DNA of 64,000 bases from Agromyces larvae (GCF_022811705.1 NZ_CP094528.1:1736001-1800000); one strand, 5' to 3'. Shown: positions 1-8,712, counted from the first letter of the stretch. Made by a program: numbers and translations. Notes: generated from the sequence alone by a model not told the origin.

Positions 1-1872
1 GCGCGCCCGGCTCTTGGCCTGCGACCAGTCGCTGCCGCCCATCTTCGACAGGCTGGGCGACTCGCCGCCGACGTACCGCGACAGCAGGTCGAGCTGGTCC
101 ATCGGCACGTAGAGCCGGTCGCCGGCCTGGCCGCGCTTGGACGGCGCGTACTCGAGCACGAGGTACTCGCGCACCGCCTTCGGCTGCTGCTTGATGCCGG
201 TGCGCGTCGGCCCGGTCGGCCGGGCACCGGTCGCGACCTCGCGCTGCACGAGCTCGACGAACCGGCCGATGCCGTGGGTCGAGTGCACGACGTAGTCGCC
301 GGGCTTCAGCTGCAGCGGGTCGACGACGTTGCGGCGTCGGGTCGCGAGCTTCTTGCCCTGGCGCGCGTCGTAGCCCGCGGCGCGACCGTAGAACTCGGCC
401 TCGGCGACGAGCCCGATCTTCGCCTCGGGCACCTCGAACCCGCGTGCGGCGTCGGCCTGCACGAGGTAGGCGACGCCCGCCTCCAGGTCGCCCGGCACCT
501 CGTCGACGATGCGCGCGGCGAGCCCCGAATCGGCGAGCACGTCGCGGGCGCGCTCGACCAGGCCGTGCCCGGCGGCGGCGACGACGAGGCTCCACCCGTC
601 GCGCAGCCGGCCGCCGACGTGCTCGACCGCACCCTCGACGTTGCCCTGGAAGCTCGGCATCGCATTCGCCGCGACGCGCACGTACGAGGCATCCGGCCCG
701 GCCGCGTCCTCGGCGGCCTCGCCCGCGTCGAAGCTCGAGAGCGTCCACCACGCGCGCTGCGGATCGGGCTCGCCCGGGGCGCTGAACAGCGCCGCCTCGC
801 GCAGGTCGGCGACCGAGAGGAAGTCGCCCGCGGCGAGATCGATCGGCGCGCCGGCGCCCATGGTCGCCGCGCTCCAGGCGGCGGCGAGGAACTCGCGGTT
901 CGTCTCGCCGAGGCTGATCGCGCGCCCCTCGACGCGTTCGGGCGCGAGCACCGCGACCGCGGCGCCCTCGGGGAGGTACTGCGTGACCGGCACCAGCCGG
1001 TCGATGAGGGCGGGCGCGAGCGACTCCATGCCCTCGACCGGGATGCCCTCGGCGAGCTTCTCGAGCATGCCCGACAGCGTCGGGAACTCGTGCACCATCT
1101 CGCGCGCCCGCTGGCGCACCGCGGGGGTGAGCAGCAGCTCGCGGCTCGGGGCGAGCCGGACGCGTTCGATGGGCTCGGGCAGCGACCGCTGGTCGGCGAC
1201 CGAGAACGCCCGCAGCTCTTCGACCTCGTCGCCGAAGAATTCGACGCGCACCGGGTGGTCGGCCGTCGGCGGGAAGACGTCGAGGATGCCGCCGCGCACC
1301 GCGAACTCGCCGCGCCGCGACACCAGGTCGACGCGCGCGTACGCGAGGTCGACGAGCCGGGCCGAGATGGCGGCCAAGTCGTGCCCGCGTGCGCCGGCGA
1401 CCAGCTCGATCGGCTCGAGCGACGCGAGGTTCTCGGCGATGGGCTGCAGCGCAGCGCGCACGGAGGCGACCACCACGAGCGGATGCCGCGATGCGGCGTC
1501 GCCCGCGGCGACCTGCTCGGCGCGCTCGTGCAGACGGCGCAGCGCGTGCAGGCGCCGGCCGACGGTCTCAGCCGAGGGGCTGAGTCGCTCGTGCGGCAGC
1601 GTCTCCCAGGCGGGGAACTCGAGCAGTTCGGCGTCGTCGGGCAGGTAGGGCGCGAGCGACGCGCGCAGCGCCTCGCCCTCGCGGCTGGTCGCGGTGATGG
1701 CGAAGAGCACCGGCGGAAGCCCCGCGTCGGCGCGACGGCCGAGGAGCCCCGCGAGCAGCGGCGCATCGAGCCCCGAGGGGGCCGAGAAGTCGGCGTTGCG
1801 CTGGGCCTGGTCGAGGGCCGCGTCGATCGTGGAGGCGCGCGAAAGCGCCGTGTTCAGGCCCTGCAGATTCAC
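1..1872 (-). CDS. mfd: Transcription-repair coupling factor Mfd, N-terminal part (runs off the left edge)
   Basis: Mfd displaces RNA polymerase stalled at DNA damage and recruits UvrA. The 624 residues present cover the UvrB-homology region (FPAWETLPHERLSP at about residues 86-99) and the start of the RNA-polymerase-interacting CarD-like domain (DPLQLKPGDYVVHSTHGIGR from about residue 515). The translocase motor lies outside the window. The GTG start at 1872 is chosen because a TAGACT -10 box (1879-1884) sits six bases upstream, as in leaderless actinobacterial genes, and no Shine-Dalgarno is visible. It is divergent from rnhA and belongs to the pth-side backbone. Confidence 0.95.
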   Translation of the reverse strand, partial: MNLQGLNTALSRASTIDAALDQAQRNADFSAPSGLDAPLLAGLLGRRADAGLPPVLFAITATSREGEALRASLAPYLPDDAELLEFPAWETLPHERLSPSAETVGRRLHALRRLHERAEQVAAGDAASRHPLVVVASVRAALQPIAENLASLEPIELVAGARGHDLAAISARLVDLAYARVDLVSRRGEFAVRGGILDVFPPTADHPVRVEFFGDEVEELRAFSVADQRSLPEPIERVRLAPSRELLLTPAVRQRAREMVHEFPTLSGMLEKLAEGIPVEGMESLAPALIDRLVPVTQYLPEGAAVAVLAPERVEGRAISLGETNREFLAAAWSAATMGAGAPIDLAAGDFLSVADLREAALFSAPGEPDPQRAWWTLSSFDAGEAAEDAAGPDASYVRVAANAMPSFQGNVEGAVEHVGGRLRDGWSLVVAAAGHGLVERARDVLADSGLAARIVDEVPGDLEAGVAYLVQADAARGFEVPEAKIGLVAEAEFYGRAAGYDARQGKKLATRRRNVVDPLQLKPGDYVVHSTHGIGRFVELVQREVATGARPTGPTRTGIKQQPKAVREYLVLEYAPSKRGQAGDRLYVPMDQLDLLSRYVGGESPSLSKMGGSDWSQAKSRAR

Positions 1873-1894
1873 CCGGGAAGTCTACGCGCGCCCA

Positions 1895-1922
1895 CTGACA
1901 GCGGGCCCCGCGCCGGTAGCAT
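1895..1922 (+). promoter_or_regulatory. Candidate rnhA promoter
   Basis: CTGACA (1895-1900) and TAGCAT (1917-1922) are separated by 16 bases and lie 44 bases before the rnhA start. On the opposite strand TAGACT at 1879-1884 would serve mfd, so the 94-base gap between the divergent genes carries both promoters. Judged by eye only. Confidence 0.5.
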
Positions 1923-1966
1923 GGGCGCGCGCATCCCGTCCGTCGAGCCCCCAGGAGCACCACCGC

Positions 1967-2662
1967 ATGATCACCGCCGCCGCCGACGGATCCGCCCTCG
2001 GCAACCCCGGCCCCGCCGGCTGGGCCTGGTACGTCGACGACGGCTGCTGGGCGGCGGGCGGGTGGAAGCGCGCCACGAACAACCAGGGCGAGCTCAAGGC
2101 GGTGCTGGAGCTGCTGCGGGCGACCGCCCACCTCGACGACGAGCTGCTCATCCAGTGCGACAGCCAGTACGTCATCAACTGCGTCACGAAGTGGATGCCA
2201 GGCTGGAAGCGCAAGGGCTGGCGCAAGGCCGACGGCAAGCCCGTGCTCAATCAGGACCTGCTGCTCGAGCTCGACGCCGCCCTCGTCGGACGCCGCTACC
2301 GCTTCGAGTGGGTGCGCGGCCATGCCGGCCACGCCGCCAACGAAGCCGCCGACCAGCGCGCCCGCGCGGTCGCCGAGGCCTACCGCAGCGGCGGCGAGAT
2401 CCCGAGCGGCCCCGGCTGGACGGGCGCGTGCGAGGCATCCGGCGCACCCGTCGCACCCGTCGCATCCGACCCCGTCTCCCCCGCCGCGATCGCCGCCGCC
2501 GACCGGGCGCTCGAAGACACCGCCCTCTTCGACTTCGACGACCCGACCGCCGACTGGCTCACGATGACGCTCGAGCTCACCGCCGAGGAGCACACCCGCC
2601 TCATCGAACGCGCCCGCGAGGCCGGTCAGTCGCCCGACGAGTTCCTGCGCGGACTCATCTGA
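1967..2662 (+). CDS. rnhA: Ribonuclease HI with C-terminal extension
   Basis: Cleaves the RNA strand of RNA-DNA hybrids (R-loops, Okazaki primers). The catalytic set is in family order and spacing: D7, E42, D65, H119 in VRGHAGH, and D129. The catalytic domain ends near residue 150; about 75 further residues form an acidic, helical-looking tail ending in a segment like a short ribbon-helix DNA- or protein-binding motif (LTAEEHTRLIERAREAG). The ATG at 1967 has AGGAG nine bases upstream. The 3' end overlaps the convergent ferritin-like gene by eight bases. Enzyme identity is firm; the tail function is unknown. Confidence 0.93.
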   Translation: MITAAADGSALGNPGPAGWAWYVDDGCWAAGGWKRATNNQGELKAVLELLRATAHLDDELLIQCDSQYVINCVTKWMPGWKRKGWRKADGKPVLNQDLLLELDAALVGRRYRFEWVRGHAGHAANEAADQRARAVAEAYRSGGEIPSGPGWTGACEASGAPVAPVASDPVSPAAIAAADRALEDTALFDFDDPTADWLTMTLELTAEEHTRLIERAREAGQSPDEFLRGLI

Positions 2663-3449
2663 CGCCGAGCGCGCCGAGCGCGTCCTGCACGATGGTGAGC
2701 CCCGCGAGCCCGGGCATCGCCGCGATCGACTCGTCGACCCTGCGCGCCGCGCGCCGGCCCTCGTCGCCGCTCATGAGCTGGGTCATCACGTGCCGCACCT
2801 CGTCGCGCGGCTGGATGCTCGAGCCCACCGGTGCCCAGAACCGGCTCAGCGCGAAGCGCGTCACCTGCTGCGCACGGCGGCTCGCGGCGAGGCGGGCGCG
2901 CGCCTGCGTGGTGTAGAACGCGACGTGCCTGGCCTCCTGCTTCGCGATGCGGCGCAGCAGGTCGGCGAGCACCGGGTCGGCCTCGAGCTCGGCCATCTGC
3001 TGGTACGCGGTGATCGCGCTCCACTCGTTCGCGGCACCCCACGACATGTGCACCGCGATGAAGTCGGCGCCCACGAGCGCGCCCGCGATCGACTGCTTGA
3101 TCGGGTCGAGCCGGTCGCGCCAGCCGAGCTTCACCCGGCTCGCCTTCAGCGCGTCGTAGTCGACGGTGATGCCGTGCACGCCGAGCACGGCGGCGAGCGC
3201 TTCGCCGTGCCAGAACTCCTCGCGGTTCCACATCGTCATGAACGCGCCGACGTCGGGCTCCCGGTGCGAGGGCGTCGTGAGCAGGTCTCGCGTGTAGCAG
3301 ACGGTGTGGTACTCGACGTCGGCCATGTAGCGCAGGGTGCGCAGCGACTCCGGCGGCAGCGGATGCTCCGCGAAATGGGCTTCGAGGTCGAGGTCGTCCC
3401 ACTCCAGGCGCACGCTCGTCGCCGCGTACCGATCGATGTCGAATGCCAC
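2655..3449 (-). CDS. Ferritin-like di-iron protein
   Basis: A 264-residue helical protein carrying a complete di-iron ligand pattern of the ferritin-like/acyl-ACP desaturase superfamily: E46, E78-x-x-H81 (NREEFWHGEAL), E142 and E172-x-x-H175 (KQEARHVAFY). It is therefore probably an O2-dependent oxidase, desaturase or hydroxylase; the substrate cannot be read from the sequence. GTG at 3449 is preferred over GTG at 3464 because GGAAGGGG lies about six bases before it. It is the last gene of a pth / paralogue / this-gene string, 32 bases after a paralogue that has lost its metal ligands. Confidence 0.75.
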   Translation of the reverse strand: MAFDIDRYAATSVRLEWDDLDLEAHFAEHPLPPESLRTLRYMADVEYHTVCYTRDLLTTPSHREPDVGAFMTMWNREEFWHGEALAAVLGVHGITVDYDALKASRVKLGWRDRLDPIKQSIAGALVGADFIAVHMSWGAANEWSAITAYQQMAELEADPVLADLLRRIAKQEARHVAFYTTQARARLAASRRAQQVTRFALSRFWAPVGSSIQPRDEVRHVMTQLMSGDEGRRAARRVDESIAAMPGLAGLTIVQDALGALGVR

Positions 3450-3481
3450 GCGAACCCCTTCCACGCCCCCGCGCGGTCAGC

Positions 3482-4306
3482 CTACGCCGGGTGCACGGTC
3501 GGGCCGCCGACGAGCAGCCGCTCCCGCATGCGCGCGAGGGTCGGGCGGTCGATGCCGGGCAGGGCGGCGACGTCGGCGAGGGCGGCGTCGACGGCGGATG
3601 CCCCGCGGCCGAACACGGCGCGGGTGAACCGCACCCGGTCGGCGGGCGGGCGGTCGGCCATGCCGAGCGGGTACAGCTCGGCGCGGAGCTCCCTCCGGGC
3701 GAGGCGGACCGCGTGGTCCGCTCCGGGCGCGCGCGGGTCGAGCCGGGCGGCCGCCTCGGAGCGCAGGAACCGGCCCTGGCGCTCGTCGACCGCGGCGAGG
3801 CGGCGGTACAGGGCGGCGGTCGAGGTCGAGGGCGTCGTTGCGGCCAGGCTCGCGTACGCGGCCCGCGTGACCGCGTCGCTCGCGGCGAGCGAGACGAGGT
3901 GGGCGGCCACCAGCGGCGGGCCGGCGAAGAGCGCGCCGAGCGCACGCGGCACGGGCCCGCGTCGGGCGCGCCGATGGCCGCGCGGGCGCAGCTCCGAGGC
4001 ATCCGCCGCGTGCGTCCCGTTCGCCTCGAGCACGACGCCGAGCGCGTCCGCGATCCAGAACTTCTCGAACGCCCAGGTGACCAGGAAGGCGGTCACCCGC
4101 GCGTCCTTGTGCGTGGGCGTGACGAGCACCCGGCGCAGGTACGCCATCGTGCCGCCCTCGAGGTCGCGCAGGAGCGCGACGAGCGCGAGTTCGCTCGGGC
4201 CGAGCCCCGCGAGCGCGTCGGGCGGGCCGAGCCCGGCGATCGCCGCGCGGTGGCTGCCGTGCGCGGTGCGCGTGTACGCGGCGAGGTCGAAATCGTCGGC
4301 GCCCAT
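3482..4306 (-). CDS. Degenerate ferritin-like paralogue lacking di-iron ligands
   Basis: A 274-residue protein that aligns with the downstream neighbour over most of its length (LRDLEGGTMAYLRRVLVTPTHK against MADVEYHTVCYTRDLLTTPSHR). E50 is kept, but the first ExxH has become KxxI (EKFWIADAL) and the second has become DxxQ (VDERQGRF). It should not bind a di-iron centre and may be a partner or regulator of the intact paralogue. ATG at 4306 follows a weak purine-rich stretch. Its stop is 32 bases before the intact gene and its start 16 bases after the pth stop, suggesting co-transcription. Function unassigned. Confidence 0.7.
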   Translation of the reverse strand: MGADDFDLAAYTRTAHGSHRAAIAGLGPPDALAGLGPSELALVALLRDLEGGTMAYLRRVLVTPTHKDARVTAFLVTWAFEKFWIADALGVVLEANGTHAADASELRPRGHRRARRGPVPRALGALFAGPPLVAAHLVSLAASDAVTRAAYASLAATTPSTSTAALYRRLAAVDERQGRFLRSEAAARLDPRAPGADHAVRLARRELRAELYPLGMADRPPADRVRFTRAVFGRGASAVDAALADVAALPGIDRPTLARMRERLLVGGPTVHPA

Positions 4307-4322
4307 GTCGGGTCGCCCCCCG

Positions 4323-4907
4323 TCAGCTCGGTGCGTGGAACCGCTGCTGCGCCGCGACGAGCCCGACGTCGACGACCGCCTCGACGGCGTCCGCGGCATC
4401 CGACAGCAGGTTCGGCAGCGCCTGCCGTTCGGCGCCCGCGAAGTCCTTGAGCACGTAGTCGGCCGCGTCCTGCCGGCCGGGCGGGCGGCCGATGCCGACG
4501 CGCACGCGGGTGAAGTCGGGCGACCCGGTCGCCTTCTGGATGTCGCGGAGCCCGTTGTGCCCGCCGTGCCCGCCGCCCTGCTTCAGCTTGATGGTGTCGA
4601 ACGGGATGTCGAGCTCGTCGTGCACGACGACGAGCCGGTCGACGGGCAGCGAGTAGAACTTCAGCAGCGCCGACACGGGGCCGCCCGAGGTGTTCATGTA
4701 CGAGTTCGGCTTGGCGAGCACGAGCTTGGGCCCGCCGGGGCGGAGGAACCCCTCGGCCACGCGCGACGGCGTCTTGTGGCTCTTGAACGTGGCGCCGATG
4801 CGGGCGGCGAGCTCGTCGACCGCCATCTGGCCGACGTTGTGCCGGTTGCCCGCATACTGCGGCCCGGGGTTGCCGAGACCGACGACGAGCCAGGTGTTCT
4901 CGGCCAT
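4323..4907 (-). CDS. pth: Peptidyl-tRNA hydrolase
   Basis: Releases tRNA from prematurely dissociated peptidyl-tRNA. The 194 residues match the family length; [21 protein letters not shown] holds catalytic H23, with [10 protein letters not shown] and HDELD (D97) following. An in-frame ATG exists at 4946, but the 13 intervening codons contain AGG, CGA, GGT and AGG, unlike the rest, and contain the GGAGGG motif eight bases before the ATG at 4907, so 4907 is chosen. A TACGCT box at 4989-4994 could be the -10. It heads the string pth, degenerate ferritin-like, ferritin-like. Confidence 0.95.
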   Translation of the reverse strand: MAENTWLVVGLGNPGPQYAGNRHNVGQMAVDELAARIGATFKSHKTPSRVAEGFLRPGGPKLVLAKPNSYMNTSGGPVSALLKFYSLPVDRLVVVHDELDIPFDTIKLKQGGGHGGHNGLRDIQKATGSPDFTRVRVGIGRPPGRQDAADYVLKDFAGAERQALPNLLSDAADAVEAVVDVGLVAAQQRFHAPS

Positions 4908-4999
4908 CGCGGCGTCCCTCCGACCTCGCCTCTGGAACCACGCCATCCGTGCTCCGCCTTTCACGGACCGGGGTGCCGGCCCGTGACGAGCGTACCCGG

Positions 5000-5791
5000 T
5001 CAGTGCTCGTAGACCGCCTGGTCGGTGTCGGTGTAGGCCACCGAGTCGGCGGTCATGCCGAGCAGCGGCAGGCGGAGCTTCAGCAGCTGCCCGAGCGCGG
5101 CGGGGTCGGGCTGCGAGAGGGTGTCGATGACGTGCTCCACCCCGTCGGCCAGCACGGCGGTGATCGACGGCGTCCAGATGCTCGCGTTGCCGTCGACGGT
5201 GAGCGTGGACGCCGTGGTGTTCAGGCCGCCGTCGCCGGTCGGCACGTCGAGCCCGAACCCGCCGATCACGACCCGGTCGGCGGTGATCTTCAGCGCCCGC
5301 GAGGTGGTGCCGTCGGCGAGGTCGACGGTCACGATCTCGATCGAGTGCAGCCCTTCGATCGACAGGGTGCTCGCGGTCAGGATCGCCGGGTTCGGCGTGA
5401 ACACCATGCCCGCCGGATCGGCCGGCGCATCGGGCACCGGCCCGGCAGGGGCGTCGGCGCCGGGCGATCCGGCGTCGGGCGATCCGGCGTCGGGCGATCC
5501 GGCGTCGGGTTCGTCCGCGCCGGGCTGCTCCGCACCGGGCTCCGTGGAAGCGGGCGGTTCGCCGGGCTCGGGCTCGGCCGGCCCTCCCTCCTCGCCGCCC
5601 GTCTCGCCGGGGCACGGCGCGGCATCCCAGAAGGCGAGGAACCCGCCGCTCAGACATCCCAGCTCGGCGCGCACGCCGGTCGCGTGCGCGGTGCCGCCGC
5701 CGAACGCGAGCAGGGCGACGGTGAGCGTCACGATGGCCGCCCGGCGCCCGGCGGCCCGGCGCCCGGCGGCCCGACGCCCGGCCGCGCTCAC
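5000..5791 (-). CDS. Secreted low-complexity protein, third gene of the DUF6230/DUF6114 unit
   Basis: 263 residues: an Arg-rich N-terminus built from three AGRRA units, a hydrophobic signal segment ([14 protein letters not shown]) ending near ATG, two cysteines ([16 protein letters not shown]), a Pro/Glu/Asp-rich linker with three tandem PDAGS units, then a beta-rich domain with [19 protein letters not shown] that recalls the DUF6230 fold. Probably exported and possibly surface-exposed. The GTG at 5791 overlaps the stop of the DUF6114 gene by four bases, indicating translational coupling. Family role unknown. Confidence 0.7.
   Translation of the reverse strand: MSAAGRRAAGRRAAGRRAAIVTLTVALLAFGGGTAHATGVRAELGCLSGGFLAFWDAAPCPGETGGEEGGPAEPEPGEPPASTEPGAEQPGADEPDAGSPDAGSPDAGSPGADAPAGPVPDAPADPAGMVFTPNPAILTASTLSIEGLHSIEIVTVDLADGTTSRALKITADRVVIGGFGLDVPTGDGGLNTTASTLTVDGNASIWTPSITAVLADGVEHVIDTLSQPDPAALGQLLKLRLPLLGMTADSVAYTDTDQAVYEH
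5462..5506. repeat. Three perfect 15-bp tandem repeats (PDAGS linker)
   Basis: The unit GGGCGATCCGGCGTC occurs three times without mismatch and encodes PDAGS repeats in the linker of the secreted protein. Copy number could vary by slippage without shifting the frame. Confidence 0.9.
5738..5782. repeat. Three 15-bp tandem repeats at the signal-peptide N-region
   Basis: Three near-identical 15-base units encode AGRRA three times just before the hydrophobic signal core, giving six arginines in the n-region. Slippage would change the charge of the signal peptide in frame. Confidence 0.8.
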
Positions 5792-6297
5792 GCGCGCACC
5801 TCCGCGATCTCGGATGCCGCGGATGCCTCGCTGCCGCCGCCGGCCTCGCCGGCCTCGCCGGCCGCAGCCTTGCGCCGCCAGGACACCACGATCACGCCGC
5901 CGACGGCACCGAGCAGGAATCCGATGAAGAACCCGCCGAGGTTCACGCCCACGAGCGAGTAGACCGAGATGATCAGGGCGACGATGCCGTAGAACACGTG
6001 CTGCGCGGGCGAGAGGATCGCGAGCAGGCCGCACACGACGAGCACGGCCGGCAGGATCATGGCCTGGGCGCCCTCGATGCCCACGTGCACGGTCATGCCG
6101 CCGAGTTGGAGCTGCGAGGAGAAGAACATCGCGACGCCGCCCAGGACGGTGATGAGCCCGCCGATCGTGGGCCGCGAACGGAACCAGGTGGGGAACCGGC
6201 CCGACTCGTCCGCGGTGCGGCTGCGTGCTCGCCCGCGTCGTGCGGTGCGCGCCGGGGCGTCGAACGGCGACGTCAGGGCGTCGGGCTGGGCATCCAT
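5788..6297 (-). CDS. DUF6114 family membrane protein
   Basis: 169 residues with an Arg-rich cytoplasmic N-terminus ([12 protein letters not shown]) and four predicted membrane helices (about residues 47-66, 78-97, 102-120 and 124-145), followed by an Ala/Gly/Glu tail. Motifs such as [16 protein letters not shown] fit DUF6114, a small actinobacterial membrane family usually found next to DUF6230 proteins. ATG at 6297 has GGAG eight bases upstream; ATG at 6303 is only two bases from it and is less likely. It overlaps the next gene by four bases. Biochemical role unknown. Confidence 0.75.
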   Translation of the reverse strand: MDAQPDALTSPFDAPARTARRGRARSRTADESGRFPTWFRSRPTIGGLITVLGGVAMFFSSQLQLGGMTVHVGIEGAQAMILPAVLVVCGLLAILSPAQHVFYGIVALIISVYSLVGVNLGGFFIGFLLGAVGGVIVVSWRRKAAAGEAGEAGGGSEASAASEIAEVRA

Positions 6298-6377
6298 GGT
6301 CATGACTCCTTCGTCGTGCGGGCCGGTGGGCCGGGATGGCGGTCGCGCGGGTTCGAGCCGCGCGACCGCCCGGGTGC

Positions 6378-6989
6378 CTACTCGAAGCAGGACGCGCTGC
6401 CGTCGGTGACGACGGCCAGGTGCAGGCCCGCGAGGTTGAACGTGCCCGCCGTGGTGCTGTACGAGGTCTGCTTGAGCCCGTTGATGGTCACGCCTTCGGC
6501 GTCCTGGGCGAACTCGCCCGCGGTGCCCTGGTGCAGCCCGCTCACGGTCGACGCATCGACGCCGATGCGGATCTTCGTGAACTCGGCGTCGCCCTTGAGG
6601 TCGCTCATCGCGATCTGCAGGTCGTGCGCGGTGACGGTCTTGTCGCCCTGCCCGGCCTCGATGCGCAGGCCGATCGGACCGAGCACGTCGACCGACTGGC
6701 AGAGGTTCTTCAGGGTGGCGTCGGTGATGTTCGAGATCGCGACCGGGGTCTGCCCCTTCGGGTCGCCCTGCTGCCCGGCGGTGGTGAGCGCGACGCCGGC
6801 GTACTGCGAGAACCCCGTGCCCACGAGGGAGTCGGCGGAGATCTTGAACGACTTGCCCGAGACGGCGAACGACACGGGCACGGCGCCCTGGGCGACGCCG
6901 CCCATGAGCAGGCTCGCCGCGATGCCGACCGGCACTGCCGCGAGCGCCACTCGGCCCGCACGTGAGCCCGTGAGGGACTTCAGCTTCAT
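6378..6989 (-). CDS. DUF6230 family exported protein
   Basis: 203 residues. A signal peptide (basic KLKSLTGSRAGR, then VALAAVPVGIAASLLMGGVAQGA, likely cleaved after AQGA near residue 36) precedes a beta-rich domain with one internal and one C-terminal cysteine (NLCQSV, SASCFE) that could pair. The family is actinobacterial and without known activity. The start is firm: AAGGAGG lies six bases before the ATG. It is first in a three-gene unit with DUF6114 and another secreted protein, read from a promoter overlapped by a TetR-type operator and divergent from the TetR gene. Confidence 0.8.
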   Translation of the reverse strand: MKLKSLTGSRAGRVALAAVPVGIAASLLMGGVAQGAVPVSFAVSGKSFKISADSLVGTGFSQYAGVALTTAGQQGDPKGQTPVAISNITDATLKNLCQSVDVLGPIGLRIEAGQGDKTVTAHDLQIAMSDLKGDAEFTKIRIGVDASTVSGLHQGTAGEFAQDAEGVTINGLKQTSYSTTAGTFNLAGLHLAVVTDGSASCFE

Positions 6990-7062
6990 GGATCCTCCTT
7001 GATGCAACAGAAGCGATGCGGCCGCAGCCGCAGGGGGTCGGCGCGTCGCCGTCCGAGGAGCG

Positions 7063-7092
7063 AGTGTATGCACTCTGTTGACGGTCAGTCAA
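7063..7092 (-). promoter_or_regulatory. Candidate promoter of the DUF6230 unit
   Basis: On the minus strand TTGACT (7087-7092) and TACACT (7063-7068) are spaced 18 bases apart, about 75 bases before the DUF6230 start. The -35 lies inside the palindrome described next, so a bound repressor would block it. Confidence 0.55.
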
Positions 7093-7117
7093 CAGGTATT
7101 GAACACGCGTCAACAGG
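7076..7117. promoter_or_regulatory. TetR-type operator region: palindrome plus direct repeat
   Basis: TGTTGACGGTCAGTCAACA (7076-7094) has perfect 7-base arms around five bases. GTCAACAGG recurs at 7088-7096 and 7109-7117, 21 bases (two helical turns) apart, and TTGA-N7-TCAA occurs at 7099-7113. It sits between the divergent TetR and DUF6230 genes, which suggests autorepression and control of both. Confidence 0.65.
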
Positions 7118-7159
7118 AACTTCCGGCATTCTTCCGTCGGCCCCCGCTAGGCTCGCTCC

Positions 7160-7798
7160 ATGCGCGTCGCACCCGACGAGCCGACCGCCGCACGCCGCGC
7201 CCGGCTCTCCCCCGAGGAACGGCGCGCCCAGCTCGTCGCGCTCGGCGTGGAATCGCTCGCCCGACAGCCGCTGGAAGAGATCTCGATCACCGACCTCGCC
7301 GCCCGCGCCGGCGTGTCACGGCCGCTGTTCTTCCACTACTTCGGCTCGAAGCAGGGCTTCGAGCACGCCGTCGTGCGCACCGCCCGCGACAGCATGCTGC
7401 ACGCGACGGAGCCGAGGCTCGACCTGGATCCGCTCGACCGGTTGCGCGACACCCTCACCCGCACCGTCGGGTTCGTGCGCGAGCATCGGGGCACGTTCCA
7501 CTCCCTCGTGCGCGGCACCGCGAGCGGCGACGTGCAGATCCGCGAGGTCGTCGAGCAGGCCCGGCTCCTGCAGACCGGCCGCGTCGTCGACCTCTTCCTC
7601 GAACGCGGCGTCACCGTCTCGGCCGAGCTGCGCACCGTGCTGCGGGCCTGGATCGCGTTCACCGAGCAGGTGCTCGTCGATGCGGCGCTCACCGACGACC
7701 TCGACGCCGAGCGCATCGTCGAACTGCTCGTCACCGCCCTCGAGGGCATCTGCCGCGGCATCGACTCGGCCGCGGCATCCGCGCTCTTCGACGCCTGA
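7160..7798 (+). CDS. TetR family transcriptional regulator
   Basis: 212 residues. The N-terminal helix-turn-helix is clear at about residues 35-62 (ISITDLAARAGVSRPLFFHYFGSKQGFEHAV); the C-terminal ligand domain is helical with no recognisable ligand signature. It is divergent from the DUF6230/DUF6114 unit and a paired palindrome/direct repeat lies between them, so it probably represses that unit and itself. The ATG at 7160 has no Shine-Dalgarno; TAGGCT at 7148-7153 ends six bases before it, consistent with a leaderless mRNA. Confidence 0.85.
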   Translation: MRVAPDEPTAARRARLSPEERRAQLVALGVESLARQPLEEISITDLAARAGVSRPLFFHYFGSKQGFEHAVVRTARDSMLHATEPRLDLDPLDRLRDTLTRTVGFVREHRGTFHSLVRGTASGDVQIREVVEQARLLQTGRVVDLFLERGVTVSAELRTVLRAWIAFTEQVLVDAALTDDLDAERIVELLVTALEGICRGIDSAAASALFDA

Positions 7799-7810
7799 GC
7801 CCGAGCCCAC

Positions 7811-7859
7811 GCGAAAGCCCCCCGCCGCGCCCGCGATGCGGGGCGACGAGGGGCTCGCG
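7811..7859. terminator. Candidate bidirectional terminator between TetR and rplY
   Basis: GCGAAAGCCCC (from 7811) can pair with GGGGCTCGC (ending 7859), with further GC pairing in between. It lies in the 73-base gap between two convergent genes. No clear T-tract, so confidence is moderate. Confidence 0.45.
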
Positions 7860-7871
7860 AACGAAAGCCGC

Positions 7872-8498
7872 CTACTCGGCCGACTCCTCGGCGGCCTCCT
7901 CGGCCGCGGCCTCGGCCTCGGCGGCGGCCTCCTCGGCCGCTTCCTCGCCCAGGTCGACCTTCTGCGGCGTGTGCACGTTCACCACGAGGGCGTCCTCGTC
8001 GCTGATGAGCGCGGCGCCCTTGGGCAGCACGACGTCCTTCGCGTGCAGCTGCGCGCCGTCCTCGAGGCCCTCGACCGACACCACGACGTTCTCGGGGATG
8101 TGCGTGGCCTCGACCTCGAGCAGCAGCGTGTGCGAGTCGAGGTCGGCGATGGTGCCCGGAGCGGTCTCGCCCTGCACGTGCACCGGAACCTCGACCTGGA
8201 CCTTCTCGCCACGCTTGACGATGATGAGGTCGAGGTGCTCGATGATCTGGTGCACCGGGTCCTTCTGCACGTCCTTGACGAGCGCGAGCTGGCTCTTGCC
8301 GGCGATCTGCAGATCGAGCACGGCGTTCGCCTTGCGGATCAGCAGGCCGGTCTCGTGCGCCGGCAGCGTCACGTGCTGCGGGTCGGTGCCGTGGCCGTAG
8401 ATGACCGCGGGGATCTTGCCGACGGCCCGCAGCTTGCGAGCCGCGCCCTTGCCGAAGGTCTCGCGGACCTCGGCGTCGATCTTGTTGTCTTCGTCCAT
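7872..8498 (-). CDS. rplY: 50S ribosomal protein L25/general stress protein Ctc
   Basis: Binds 5S rRNA. The 208 residues show the long two-domain (CTC) form: the L25 domain at about 8-95 (ETFGKGAARKLRAVGKIPAVIYG, VKDVQKDPVHQIIEHLDL) and the beta-rich TL5 C-terminal domain to about 185, then an Ala/Glu tail. AAGGAG lies seven bases before the ATG. In actinobacteria rplY normally sits close to prs and pth; here about 40 kb, mostly catabolic genes, separates it from prs. Confidence 0.95.
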   Translation of the reverse strand: MDEDNKIDAEVRETFGKGAARKLRAVGKIPAVIYGHGTDPQHVTLPAHETGLLIRKANAVLDLQIAGKSQLALVKDVQKDPVHQIIEHLDLIIVKRGEKVQVEVPVHVQGETAPGTIADLDSHTLLLEVEATHIPENVVVSVEGLEDGAQLHAKDVVLPKGAALISDEDALVVNVHTPQKVDLGEEAAEEAAAEAEAAAEEAAEESAE

Positions 8499-8712
8499 GA
8501 TGGATCTCCTTGCGGGCTCGCGGCCCAGATCTGGGTGTCTGTCTTCAACTCGAACGCATGCGCGTGAGGACCAGCCGTGAAGCTCGCTTCCACCGCGTCG
8601 ATCACGGATGCCCCGGCCGGACCGCGCCGGCGGTGAGGCATCCCTCGCCGAAGTTCAATGGGACAGTCTACCGGATGCCCCGCCCGGCCGGTCGCCGCGC
8701 CCGCGACGCCGC
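8499..8712 (-). promoter_or_regulatory. rplY upstream region
   Basis: 214 bases between rplY and the aldolase upstream of it. On the minus strand TAGACT occurs near 8673-8678, implying a leader of roughly 170 bases for rplY. No tRNA, riboswitch consensus or small coding gene is evident. The region also marks the left edge of the catabolic block. Confidence 0.35.

Noticed and set aside
274-2916. An 880-codon plus-strand open frame opposite mfd and beyond
   Set aside because: It runs antisense through mfd, crosses rnhA in another frame, and its product is Arg/Gly/Asp-rich with no motif. It is a GC-rich shadow frame.
4908-4946. Extended N-terminus of Pth from ATG 4946
   Set aside because: The added codons are atypical and include the ribosome-binding site for the ATG at 4907.
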